Of a stretch of DNA of 21,311 nucleotides, positions 8,674-14,895 are shown piece after piece. The position numbers were made by a program, and so were the translations under genes. The first letter of the stretch is position 1; every line of letters starts with the position of its first letter. Source of the DNA: a virus. The DNA lies in the IMG/VR virus record IMGVR_UViG_3300050020_000542, positions 1-21,311 of that record. One strand, written 5' to 3'. Below the pieces are notes generated by a model that ran no database searches, was not told where the DNA came from, and saw only the letters and a list, made by a program, of their open reading frames with translations.

Positions 8674-9425
8674 GTGATTAGACCCTTCCGCCTTCGTTTC
8701 CGCCGCCCACGCCTGCTCCAGAATCAGGAATCCCTCCACTTGTCGCGCGCTCAACTCCCCGAAGTTCATCCCGCCGAGCTGTCGCCGCACCAGGAAGTCC
8801 TCCACCAGCCCTTCGCTCTCCGCCGTGATGTAGCTCTTGGGGCAGCTCTCCGTCGCCACCGTCTTCCGCGCCCACACGGGCGCCATTCTGCCGTCGTGTC
8901 GCGCTCCCAGCCACCCGCACCGCCGCCGCGCTTCCAGGCCGCTCCTCCGGCACGCGTCGCACTCCCAACCGGCCTGGTTGGAAAACTGAAAATGGAAGGC
9001 GACTAGGAGTTTTTTCTTTCTTCCTCGCTCAGCCCTGTCTCTCGGCGGACCGCCGCCAGGGCCTCCCGGAATAACTCCTCGGGTCCGGCCTCCGCCAGCA
9101 GTTCCGGGCCCGCCATGGTTCCATCGATCGCCAGGCCGGAAACCGCTTTCACGCCCCACGTCACATAGAGCCGTTCGATTTCAGCCTGCAGCAGTCCCGC
9201 GTCCATTTTGTCCCCCGCCTCTCCGCTGGCCGCCAGAAACTCCGTCCGCCGCGCCAGTTCCCGCACCCGCCGCATCAGTTCCACCCGCCGCCCGAAGGAC
9301 ATCCTCGCGATCGTAAACGTTACCCCCGCTACCGTTTGCGATTCCACCACCGCTTCGCTGGCGTAGCTTCCCCCAGCCATCGCCTCCCCGGCCTTTCCCT
9401 TATCCGAACGCCACGGTAATTTCAT
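8647..9425 (-). CDS. Tail assembly chaperone GT fusion made by -1 ribosomal frameshift
   Basis: Long product: the G-like frame is read from 9425 to the heptamer at 9015-9009, then one base is re-read and translation continues in the -1 frame to a stop at 8647-8649. The extension of about 120 aa begins KKLLVAFHFQFSNQ. It carries a zinc-ribbon-like cluster (WECDACRRSG, then RRRCGWLG) and a helical tail (SEGLVEDFLVRRQLGG, then LSARQVEGFLILEQAW). Lambda G/GT and many siphoviruses use the same device to make a minor, longer chaperone that binds the tape measure. The gene order (tube, G, GT, tape measure) fits. The extension has no good ribosome binding site of its own near the frame entry, which supports frameshifting over independent initiation. 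The last ~10 residues lie in an intergenic repeat and may be a late addition. Confidence 0.78.
8965..8981 (-). promoter_or_regulatory. Hairpin downstream of the frameshift site
   Basis: CCAACC-AGGCC-GGTTGG on the minus strand, a perfect 6-bp stem with a 5-nt loop, starting 27 nt after the slippery heptamer. This is farther than the usual 5-9 nt for a stimulatory structure, so its role in frameshifting is uncertain. Confidence 0.35.
9003..9425 (-). CDS. Tail assembly chaperone G
   Basis: 140 aa, the short, unshifted product. Mostly alpha-helical (SFGRRVELMRRVRELARRTEF, then AEIERLYVTWGVKAVSGLAI, then PEELFREALAAVRRETGLSEEE), of the size and position of siphovirus tail assembly chaperones, directly after the tail tube gene. 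It ends ERKNS-stop, with the slippery A AAA AAC as its penultimate codons. The ATG at 9425 overlaps the tube gene by 26 nt and has an AAGGG about 10 nt upstream. An alternative ATG at 9380 (MAGGSYASEAVV) avoids the overlap and has a GGGGAGG very close to it; I cannot decide between them. Confidence 0.8.
   Translation of the reverse strand: MKLPWRSDKGKAGEAMAGGSYASEAVVESQTVAGVTFTIARMSFGRRVELMRRVRELARRTEFLAASGEAGDKMDAGLLQAEIERLYVTWGVKAVSGLAIDGTMAGPELLAEAGPEELFREALAAVRRETGLSEEERKNS
9009..9015 (-). promoter_or_regulatory. -1 frameshift slippery heptamer A AAA AAC
   Basis: On the minus strand the zero-frame codons are AGA AAA AAC TCC TAG. The heptamer A AAA AAC fits X XXY YYZ exactly in phase, two codons before the zero-frame stop, and the -1 frame is open for about 120 further codons. 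A purine-rich, Shine-Dalgarno-like GAGGAAG lies a few bases upstream, as in dnaX-type sites where it stimulates slippage. Confidence 0.85.
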
Positions 9426-10584
9426 CGTCCACGGTCCCTTGTGCCCGCGATGCCCGGAAACGCCACTGCAGCCGGTTCAGCCCATCGTCGAACTCCGGCA
9501 CTTCCGGCACCACGCTCTTCAGATACACGCCCATCAACTGCCCGTCCGTCTCCCCCAGTTGGAACATCACGCTGATCGGCGATTGCTGCCGCGCCGCCTG
9601 GTACAGTTCCTTGGTGGCATCGTCGTCTCGCGCATAAAGGTCGAAAGCCGCCGTCACCGTGCGCTCTCCCGGTGAAATCGCCCGCACCCCGGAACACGCC
9701 CCGCTCAATCCGAACTCCCGGTCCCGCGTGTCCAGTGCGTTCTTCAATGTGATCGTCCCTGCCGTGATCGTGCAGAACCGCGATGGCCCCGTCCCCAGCC
9801 ACGCCTGCCCCATGTTCCCGGGCACGATCGAGTAGTCGAACCCCGCCACCGCCGGTTCCACTGGAAAACTCTCCAATTGCGACGCGCCGGCTTCGAAGCT
9901 CGCGCTGTCCACCAGGTCCTTCGCCACTCCCTTGAAGTGGAATTGGTGGTAATCCCCGTCCACCACGATGTCCATCTGGTCCACTCCCGCTCCGCTAAGC
10001 AGCCGCTGCACCGCCGTCGCCGGACTCCAGTAGTCGAAGATGCTCACGCTCGGCAACTGCGTCGCTAATGTGTACGTCACCGCCGCCGTCACCGCCGCCC
10101 CCGCCGCCGGCAACACCGTGAACGGCGCATTCAGTTGTACCGTCTGCGCGTCCACAATCGCCGCCACGAACCGGATCTCGCCCCCGAAGCACACCGCCTG
10201 CCCCGCCGCCAGCCCGTGCGGCCCCCCGAATCCCAGCCGCCCCGCCGCCGTGCACGACGCCGCCGTCCCTCCTCCGAACTTCACCGGACTGCCGCCCAGC
10301 GCCGCCTGAAACAGCGCACCGTATCCCGGCCCTGCCGTAGTTTTGTCCCAACTCGTCAGGTACGTCTCCAAATCGAAATCCGTGCGCCGCCTCACTCCGG
10401 CCGGCACGCCCGCGAACGTCCGGCTCCCCGTCTTGTCGCGCCGCGTTCCTGTCGCCACCTGTTGTTGGATCCCGAGCTTGACCGCCGGAATCCGATTCGT
10501 GGCTGTGATCGAGCCCACACTCCCGTATGCGCTCTCTAGCGCCGTGTAGAATCGATTCGCGCTGGACGAAATATATGTAGACAT
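9400..10584 (-). CDS. Major tail tube protein
   Basis: 394 aa, matching the Phage_tube_2-type tail tube layout: an N-terminus with SSANRFYTALESAYGSV, RIPAVKLGIQQQ, GSRTFAGVPAGVRRRTDFDLETYL, a C-terminal strand set (RTVTAAFDLYARDDDATKELY, then PISVMFQLGE) and the terminal GTVDDEITVAFG. Residues ~105-170 look like an inserted Ig-like beta domain (GRLGFGGPHGLAAGQAVCFGG, then VDAQTVQLNAPFTV). Hexameric rings of such a protein would form the non-contractile tube through which DNA passes. It starts one base after the stop of the tail-terminator gene and overlaps the chaperone gene by 26 nt or abuts it, depending on that gene's start. Confidence 0.85.
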   Translation of the reverse strand: MSTYISSSANRFYTALESAYGSVGSITATNRIPAVKLGIQQQVATGTRRDKTGSRTFAGVPAGVRRRTDFDLETYLTSWDKTTAGPGYGALFQAALGGSPVKFGGGTAASCTAAGRLGFGGPHGLAAGQAVCFGGEIRFVAAIVDAQTVQLNAPFTVLPAAGAAVTAAVTYTLATQLPSVSIFDYWSPATAVQRLLSGAGVDQMDIVVDGDYHQFHFKGVAKDLVDSASFEAGASQLESFPVEPAVAGFDYSIVPGNMGQAWLGTGPSRFCTITAGTITLKNALDTRDREFGLSGACSGVRAISPGERTVTAAFDLYARDDDATKELYQAARQQSPISVMFQLGETDGQLMGVYLKSVVPEVPEFDDGLNRLQWRFRASRAQGTVDDEITVAFG

Positions 10585-10585
10585 G

Positions 10586-11086
10586 CTAGTTCCTGTTCAC
10601 TCCGATCTCGAAAGTGACTTTTGCCACCTGTATGAAATTCTTCCCACCCTGCTTCACCGGGCCAAATGCCACTTCGTATCCGCCGGCGTAGTACATCCCG
10701 TCGCCCCAATCGCCCCGGTTCCCATCCAGCATCTGCATCGTCGCGTCCACATAGACCTCAAGACTGTCCTCAATCCCGTCCAGCCGGTCCTGTGAGTGCT
10801 GTAACTCGATCGCCATCTGCACCTGCCCCGAGAACGTCTGGAACTTCTCCTTCAGGTTGTTCACGATCTTTTCGCAGTACACGTTCACCGCCGGGTACTT
10901 CACCCCTTGCGCACGCTCCGCCAATGCGCCCGCCGCGTTCTGCGCCCGCACCTGTGAAGCGGCCACCAGACCCGCAAAATCCGGTCCCCCTTGTGTCAGC
11001 GCTCCAACCCCCGCATTCACGCCCTTCGGCCCCGTGATCCGCTGCACTACCTTGACCGTTGCCGCGCTTCCCAGTTTGCTTGTCAT
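10586..11086 (-). CDS. Tail terminator / tail completion protein
   Basis: 166 aa. The start is set by a TGATG overlap with the adaptor gene (ATG at 11086), preceded by GAGGGG; the open frame reaching 11263 is antisense or alternative-frame extension. A likely core runs YPAVNVYCEKIVNNLKEKF, VQMAIELQHSQDRLDGIE, LDGNRGDWGDGMYYAGGYEV, GGKNFIQVAKVTFEIGV, alternating strands and helices in the style of tail terminator proteins (lambda gpU-like fold, RcGTA counterpart). Its position between the head-tail adaptor and the tube gene is that of tail terminators. It would cap the tube and join it to the head. Identity is by position and predicted fold. Confidence 0.65.
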   Translation of the reverse strand: MTSKLGSAATVKVVQRITGPKGVNAGVGALTQGGPDFAGLVAASQVRAQNAAGALAERAQGVKYPAVNVYCEKIVNNLKEKFQTFSGQVQMAIELQHSQDRLDGIEDSLEVYVDATMQMLDGNRGDWGDGMYYAGGYEVAFGPVKQGGKNFIQVAKVTFEIGVNRN

Positions 11087-11868
11087 CAGCCCCTCTGTAT
11101 CATCCGCGGCACCGGCAGCCGGTAAGTCGGCATCTGTCCGTTGCCTGCCGGCCGTCCCGTTGAGGGCATTGTGTCCGGTTGCACCCACGTCTGCCCCGGC
11201 GCCAGAATCGGCGAGTTTTGCATCGTCATCCCCGTCGGGCTTGTCCCGCAGTACACGTTCCATCCCTTGACCTTCGCCGGCGCGGTCGTCTGCACCGCCA
11301 GCGAACTGCCCGACACCTGGATCATCGCCGGTGCCGAACTCGCCCCCTCTTCACCCGCCACGTTGGTCCACGCGGCCGCCACGTAATACGTGCCGTCCGC
11401 CAGCCCGCCCGCCGTCGCCTGTACCACCGGCGTTGCCGCCTGTTCCATCGGGTCCGTGACCATCCCCAGGCCGCCCTGGATCACTTGGTTGTACGCCCAC
11501 TTCACCTTTTCGTGGTATTCGTCCCGCCTCCCCGCGTACCGGTCGTTCAGTTGACTGTTGTATGCGTCTCCGTACACCATTTCCAGCGTCCGGAAAATGT
11601 GCCAGAGCTTGAGCGGGGGCGTCATCACCACCTGCTGGATCGCCGGCGGCGTATTCAGCCCGCCTGGCAGTCCCGCCACCTCGTAGATCGCCATCGGTGT
11701 CTTCAGCTGGTACAGCAACGCCGAAACCTCTATGCGGAGTTCCTCATGTGCCAGAGCCAGCTTCCGCGTGACGTCGATGCCCTCCACCGTGGCCACATTC
11801 AGGATCTGCGAGTCGTGTCCCCGTAGATCTTCCATGCCCGTAACCGCGCCGTCCGTGAACAGTGCCAT
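11086..11868 (-). CDS. Head-tail adaptor-like protein with C-terminal FN3/Ig-like domain
   Basis: 260 aa. Residues 1-145 are helical and resemble connector/adaptor proteins of the HK97 gp6/SPP1 gp15 kind (DSQILNVATVEGIDVTRKLALA, then TLEMVYGDAYNSQLNDRYAG, then YEHKVKWAY-type helix). Residues ~155-240 form a separate beta domain (LADGTYYVAAAWTNVAGEEG, then KVKGWNVYCGTSPTG), FN3-like, with a counterpart in the tail hub around residues 740-830. It lies after the capsid region and immediately before the tail terminator, the usual place for the protein that docks under the portal. The added surface domain is unusual for an adaptor and could be exposed at the neck. The assignment to adaptor is moderately secure; the exact family is not. 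Confidence 0.6.
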   Translation of the reverse strand: MALFTDGAVTGMEDLRGHDSQILNVATVEGIDVTRKLALAHEELRIEVSALLYQLKTPMAIYEVAGLPGGLNTPPAIQQVVMTPPLKLWHIFRTLEMVYGDAYNSQLNDRYAGRRDEYHEKVKWAYNQVIQGGLGMVTDPMEQAATPVVQATAGGLADGTYYVAAAWTNVAGEEGASSAPAMIQVSGSSLAVQTTAPAKVKGWNVYCGTSPTGMTMQNSPILAPGQTWVQPDTMPSTGRPAGNGQMPTYRLPVPRMIQRG

Positions 11869-11878
11869 CGTGTGCCGC

Positions 11879-12205
11879 CTACTCCTTGGAGCCCCGCGCC
11901 TCGCTCCGCAGCCGGTCCAGCTCCGTGGTGGATAACACCGTCAACTGAAGCCTCGCCGCCACCGCCGCCCGCTCCGCCGTTCGCTGCGCCTCTGCCAGTA
12001 GCTCGCGATGCGCCTTCGCCTCGTCCTTCGTCGCCAGCCGGACATGACCCTCCACCAGCAGCTTGGCAGCCAGCCGGCGCGGTACCTCCGTCTTCCTCCC
12101 GCTCTTGCCCCCGTCCGCCGTCTCCACGCTCACCACGAGCGCAAACTCATCCGCGATCTTCGCTTCCATCTCGCGAATCTTCTGGTAATACATCTGTAGA
12201 TCCAT
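11879..12205 (-). CDS. Small helical phage protein of unknown function
   Basis: 108 aa starting MDLQMYYQKIREMEAKIADEF. The start is chosen at 12205 because GGAAGG lies a few bases before it; codons upstream to 12307 come from a hairpin-rich repeat. It has an N-terminal helix, a short basic middle (GGKSGRKTEVPRRLAAKLLVEG) and a long Ala/Arg/Glu coiled-coil-like C-terminus (AHRELLAEAQRTAERAAVAAR). It sits between the capsid gene end and the adaptor, where head-decoration, head-completion or neck proteins occur. I do not recognise a family. Confidence 0.6.
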   Translation of the reverse strand: MDLQMYYQKIREMEAKIADEFALVVSVETADGGKSGRKTEVPRRLAAKLLVEGHVRLATKDEAKAHRELLAEAQRTAERAAVAARLQLTVLSTTELDRLRSEARGSKE

Positions 12206-12233
12206 GTGCCTTCCTTTCCTTTTCCTGTGGCAT

Positions 12234-12297
12234 AAGGCTCCTGCCTTGTCCTCGGTGGGGCGGACGCCCTCGTCCGCGCGCGACCCCCTGGTCGCGC
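12234..12297. repeat. Cluster of three stem-loops with CCCT/TCCT loops
   Basis: Three hairpins in a row: AAGGC-TCCT-GCCTT (12234-12247), CGGACG-CCCT-CGTCCG (12261-12276) and GCGCGACC-CCCT-GGTCGCGC (12278-12297). All stems are perfect and the loops nearly identical. There is no T-run, so this is not a standard terminator. It looks like a host-type, REP-like intergenic repeat or an mRNA-stability element between the capsid remnant and the next phage gene. Confidence 0.65.
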
Positions 12298-12339
12298 TCT
12301 TGCACATCTTGAGCAGTCCGCCCCTCTGCCGTCACCACC

Positions 12340-12477
12340 CTAGGTGTTCACCTGCACGCCCGACGAGTTCCGCAGCACCGCGCAGCCGTACAGCACGTCT
12401 ACCGTGAACTGTTGCGCCAGCGTGATGGCAGAGTGCATCATTCCCACCCCGGAGAATCGCACCAGCGGCTTCCACAT
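12340..12477 (-). pseudogene. Displaced 3' end of the major capsid gene
   Basis: An open frame of 45 codons from an ATG at 12477, with a TAG just upstream, ending at TAG 12340. From 12420 on it reads TLAQQFTVDVLYGCAVLRNS and finishes GVQVNT, which looks like the C-terminal strand of a phage coat protein and is exactly what the capsid gene at 14854-15720 lacks: that gene stops with NTL plus ten unrelated residues. Joining the two at NTL would give a capsid of about 303 aa. The residues before TL (WKPLVRFSGVGMMHSAI) align only weakly with the capsid (L, F and M in register), so the fragment could instead come from a second, diverged capsid gene. It has no ribosome binding site worth noting and is probably not expressed as a protein. 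Confidence 0.6.
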
Positions 12478-12532
12478 GCGTTTCTGGAACTAGAGACCTT
12501 GCCGCCACCTTTCGGGCAGAAGGCATGAGGCA

Positions 12533-13015
12533 TCATTTCCGGGTGTTCACTTCGCAAACAAGGACTCGTCTGGAAACAAACCACTGTACGCAGTGCAATA
12601 ACAGGAAAACGAAAAAGACGTTTGCGGCGAAAGCGAAGTGCAACACGAAAGCGCCCATGATCGAGTTCAGAGGCAAACTACTGCTATGCTCCAGTGTATT
12701 GAACGCCCATGGAAGCTCCCAAAAGAACAAAGCACCAAAAGCGAAGAACATTGCGGCGATAAGCTGCCGAACATTCGTTATCCGGGCCTCAAACCGAATC
12801 CCAGAACTCGACGGCGAATTACTCCGGTGATTCGAGATGGGGAAGCGTCTAACGATAGAGGCCGCTGAGAACAGCGTGTAAAGGCTGACTAAAGAAAGCA
12901 GAAACCAATACAGCCTGTAAAGAATTGACAGTTGAGACCAGATGGACCAGATGGCGAAAGATTCGTACACCAGTGTTTTGACACCGATTAGTTTCAAACA
13001 GTTCCCGAAATCCAT
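12533..13015 (-). CDS. Small multi-pass membrane protein (insertion cargo)
   Basis: 160 aa with about four predicted membrane segments: IWSQLSILYRLYWFLLSLV running into SLYTLFSAASIV (~25-56), LIAAMFFAFGALFFWELPWAF (~85-105) and FVLHFAFAANVFFVFLLLHC (~122-142). A polar Ser/Arg loop (~58-80) separates the first pair. From memory it resembles a small uncharacterised membrane-protein family common in Acidobacteriota; I cannot name a function. It lies in lower-GC DNA inside the capsid insertion, about 65 nt downstream of one copy of the 52-bp repeat. There is no phage-like feature, so it is probably host-derived cargo. The upstream signal is poor (GGAG adjacent to ATG), so the start is uncertain. 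Confidence 0.6.
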   Translation of the reverse strand: MDFGNCLKLIGVKTLVYESFAIWSIWSQLSILYRLYWFLLSLVSLYTLFSAASIVRRFPISNHRSNSPSSSGIRFEARITNVRQLIAAMFFAFGALFFWELPWAFNTLEHSSSLPLNSIMGAFVLHFAFAANVFFVFLLLHCVQWFVSRRVLVCEVNTRK

Positions 13016-13079
13016 GCTCCATTTGTTTTGCCATCTCCCTTACTACACCGAAAGGAAACACCATAAAGTCTCTACGAGG

Positions 13080-13131
13080 CCATTTACTTTCAATAACTTA
13101 AAGCGTGAGCTATTTGATACGCCAACGTGTT
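13080..13131 (-). repeat. 52-bp direct repeat, copy A (between cargo genes)
   Basis: Matches copy B at 14844-14895 in 40 of 52 positions without gaps, including identical blocks CGTGAGCTATTTG and CCAACGTGTT (+ strand). On the minus strand the copy, with a few flanking codons (13090-13137), reads QANTLAYQIAHALSY-stop, against QPNTLDCQIAHGMRY-stop in the capsid copy: 10 of 15 residues shared. Part of a ~270-bp stretch without a gene (13016-13287), in which I see nothing else. Confidence 0.75.
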
Positions 13132-13287
13132 GGCTTGGAAGGGGTGAATCGTTGGAGGTTTGGGCGATGCGCTGTGGAGCCTGGGTACGCCAGTGGGCCG
13201 AATTCGCTCTTGCGGCTCTTGCGACATGAGGCGATTGCTCAACAGCCGAACGCCCATTTCTAAGCGACGCCGTTTGGGGTCAGCCCG

Positions 13288-14616
13288 TCACATAGTTGGA
13301 ACCGACGTGAACGTGCCGAACGGACTGAACCGCAATCCCAATCCTGCGATTCCACCGCTAGTTTGAAACTTCACAATGCCCCGCCTTCCCGCCGTCAGCG
13401 CAAGTTGAGTCGGCAGAACAAACGCAGTGTGGCCGTTCCCTGCAATCGTGAGGTTCTGTGTGCCAAGCTGATTGCCGCTATCGTCCCACATCGTCGCTAC
13501 GACGCTTGCCGAAGAAGCCGACAGGTTCGCCAGGGCCACGCCCATCACAAAACCAGCCGTGTTGTCGTAAGGAAGCGTGACGGTGGATGGGAACTGGCTC
13601 TGGAGCGGGACCGTGCCCTCTGAAGGTGAACCCGTCTGCGGAGTTTGACGAAAGATCGCATAACCACCGAGAGATCCTATGCTGAGTACATCGGCCCATC
13701 CGACAGACAGCGACGGCAGTTGATCCCCCATCGAGATGAGCAACGTCGCATTCGGGTTTATGGTGGCGCTCACGGATGAAGTAGTGGTCGTTTGCGAAAT
13801 GCCTTGCTGTGTGGTCGTGACTGGCAAGCTCAAGGCGCTGCCGTCGTCTCTATGAAGGGAAACTGTTACCGGGACTGCGGTTGATGACGTGTTGACGAGG
13901 GTAGCCACGGTGGTCCAACCGCCGCCAGCAGCGATGTGGGAGACTACGCCGGATCGACTTGGCCCCGGCGCAGTGTTCGTACTGATTCCGGTGATCGTGA
14001 TGGGCTTGCCAACGTCTCCCCACACTGACGAGATTGCAGTCCCTCCAATACCTGCCGCATATTCATCACTGCCGGGTCCGAAATCAATGCCAATAGCCAT
14101 GTGTAGCTGGCTCTGGAAATCTATGGTGCTCGTCAGTGGCCCACCGGAAACCTGCATCTCGATCAAACCATCTATAGTCCCGTTGATAATTGAAGTGAAG
14201 TCCGTCCGATTTGTAGGGGCGTATGCGTTCGGGTTGGACGGGCTTTCCCAAATACCACTGACCGGAGAAGTAGTGGTGGAAGTACCCAGAAGTGTGCTGC
14301 CGTTGTAAAGCCTGAACGTCAACTGCGTTGTTGGGGAGAGGGTCGGAACCGAAACGCCCCCACCTTTTCTAAAGTCTATTTCAAGGTTATTTGGCGTGAA
14401 TGTTCTGCCGAAGAAAAGTGTTTCGACAAACGGAGGGTGCACCGTAAAACGGACTTGCACAATCGTGCCGGAGTTCAATATCGTCCCAATCTGTGCCTGA
14501 ACGATATTGGAGAACCCAAACAGCGCACCAAGAAGGCCCATCGCACGGACGCTCCGCAGTACCGTGGTACGGTGCGACTTCAACACAATCCCCGCAGCAA
14601 CACGAGCAAGCGACAT
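13288..14616 (-). CDS. Secreted beta-rich protein, acidobacterial type (insertion cargo)
   Basis: 442 aa. The ATG at 14616 is chosen because a GGAGG lies 4 nt upstream; the frame stays open to 14652. The N-terminus has basic residues, then a hydrophobic stretch (MGLLGALFGFSNIVQA) with a likely signal-peptidase site after VQA. The mature part is Ser/Thr/Gly-rich beta structure. Its C-terminal ~220 residues have a pattern I associate with extracellular proteins of Solibacter-like Acidobacteriota: GGGWTTVATLVNTSS, HRDDGSAL, DNTAGFVMGVALANLS, MWDDSGNQLG, NGHTAFVLP, GLRFSPFGTFTSVP. There is no cell-wall anchor or enzyme motif. It lies inside the late operon of a phage, within the DNA that splits the capsid gene, so it is probably a host gene or a moron. 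Its role (surface or adhesion?) is unknown. Confidence 0.75.
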   Translation of the reverse strand: MSLARVAAGIVLKSHRTTVLRSVRAMGLLGALFGFSNIVQAQIGTILNSGTIVQVRFTVHPPFVETLFFGRTFTPNNLEIDFRKGGGVSVPTLSPTTQLTFRLYNGSTLLGTSTTTSPVSGIWESPSNPNAYAPTNRTDFTSIINGTIDGLIEMQVSGGPLTSTIDFQSQLHMAIGIDFGPGSDEYAAGIGGTAISSVWGDVGKPITITGISTNTAPGPSRSGVVSHIAAGGGWTTVATLVNTSSTAVPVTVSLHRDDGSALSLPVTTTQQGISQTTTTSSVSATINPNATLLISMGDQLPSLSVGWADVLSIGSLGGYAIFRQTPQTGSPSEGTVPLQSQFPSTVTLPYDNTAGFVMGVALANLSASSASVVATMWDDSGNQLGTQNLTIAGNGHTAFVLPTQLALTAGRRGIVKFQTSGGIAGLGLRFSPFGTFTSVPTM

Positions 14617-14843
14617 AACGCCTCCAGAATCGCTTCGCATGTTAACACACAACGCACTCTGTAGCAGGATCAGCCCGAACAGTGCCCGAACAGTGCGTAG
14701 AATATGTGTGTGCGTGATGGATCAGCGTCCTCCTGAAGACGGCAAAGGGCCACTGGTTTCCCGGGCCGGGACGGTTCCTTGGCGTTTCCAGGGGCGGTGG
14801 TTGCACTATCGGTGGCTTCGTGGTGGAAGCGGCGGGTGGCAAG

Positions 14844-14895
14844 CCGTTTAATTTCAATAGCGCATGCCGTGAGCTATTTGGCAGTCCAACGTGTT
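14844..14895 (-). repeat. 52-bp direct repeat, copy B (capsid junction)
   Basis: Overlaps the last codons and stop of the capsid gene and shares 40 of 52 bases with copy A at 13080-13131, in the same orientation. The repeat replaces the expected capsid C-terminus with DCQIAHGMRY-stop. To its left, 14617-14843 holds no convincing gene on either strand; it is presumably the leader of the secreted-protein gene plus the edge of the insertion. Confidence 0.75.

Larger units (their letters stand above)
12418..14886 (-). mobile_element. Lower-GC insertion in the capsid gene carrying two cargo genes
   Basis: About 2.47 kb between the point where the capsid reading frame turns into foreign residues (14886) and the point where a capsid-like C-terminus resumes (12418). 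It is visibly less GC-rich than the flanks and holds a membrane-protein gene and an acidobacterial-type secreted-protein gene, both in operon orientation. A 52-bp imperfect repeat lies at the right junction (14844-14895) and again between the cargo genes (13080-13131). No transposase, integrase, intron RNA core or reverse transcriptase is visible, so the mechanism is unknown. Exact ends are uncertain by tens of bases, especially on the left. Confidence 0.6.

Noticed and set aside
12849-13064. Alternative minus-strand frame of 71 aa over the start of the membrane-protein gene
   Set aside because: It overlaps the hydrophobic gene in another frame; its AGGGAG ATG start is appealing, but the product has no membrane or domain pattern and the longer frame is more protein-like.
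14720-14851. Plus-strand peptide MDQRPPEDGKGPLVSRAGTV in the gap beside the capsid junction
   Set aside because: It is short, has no ribosome binding site and is Arg/Trp/Gly-rich; most likely non-coding or a relic.
13080-14895. The 52-bp repeats as integron attC sites
   Set aside because: No matching RYYYAAC/GTTRRRY core pair or typical attC fold is seen, and no integrase is present.
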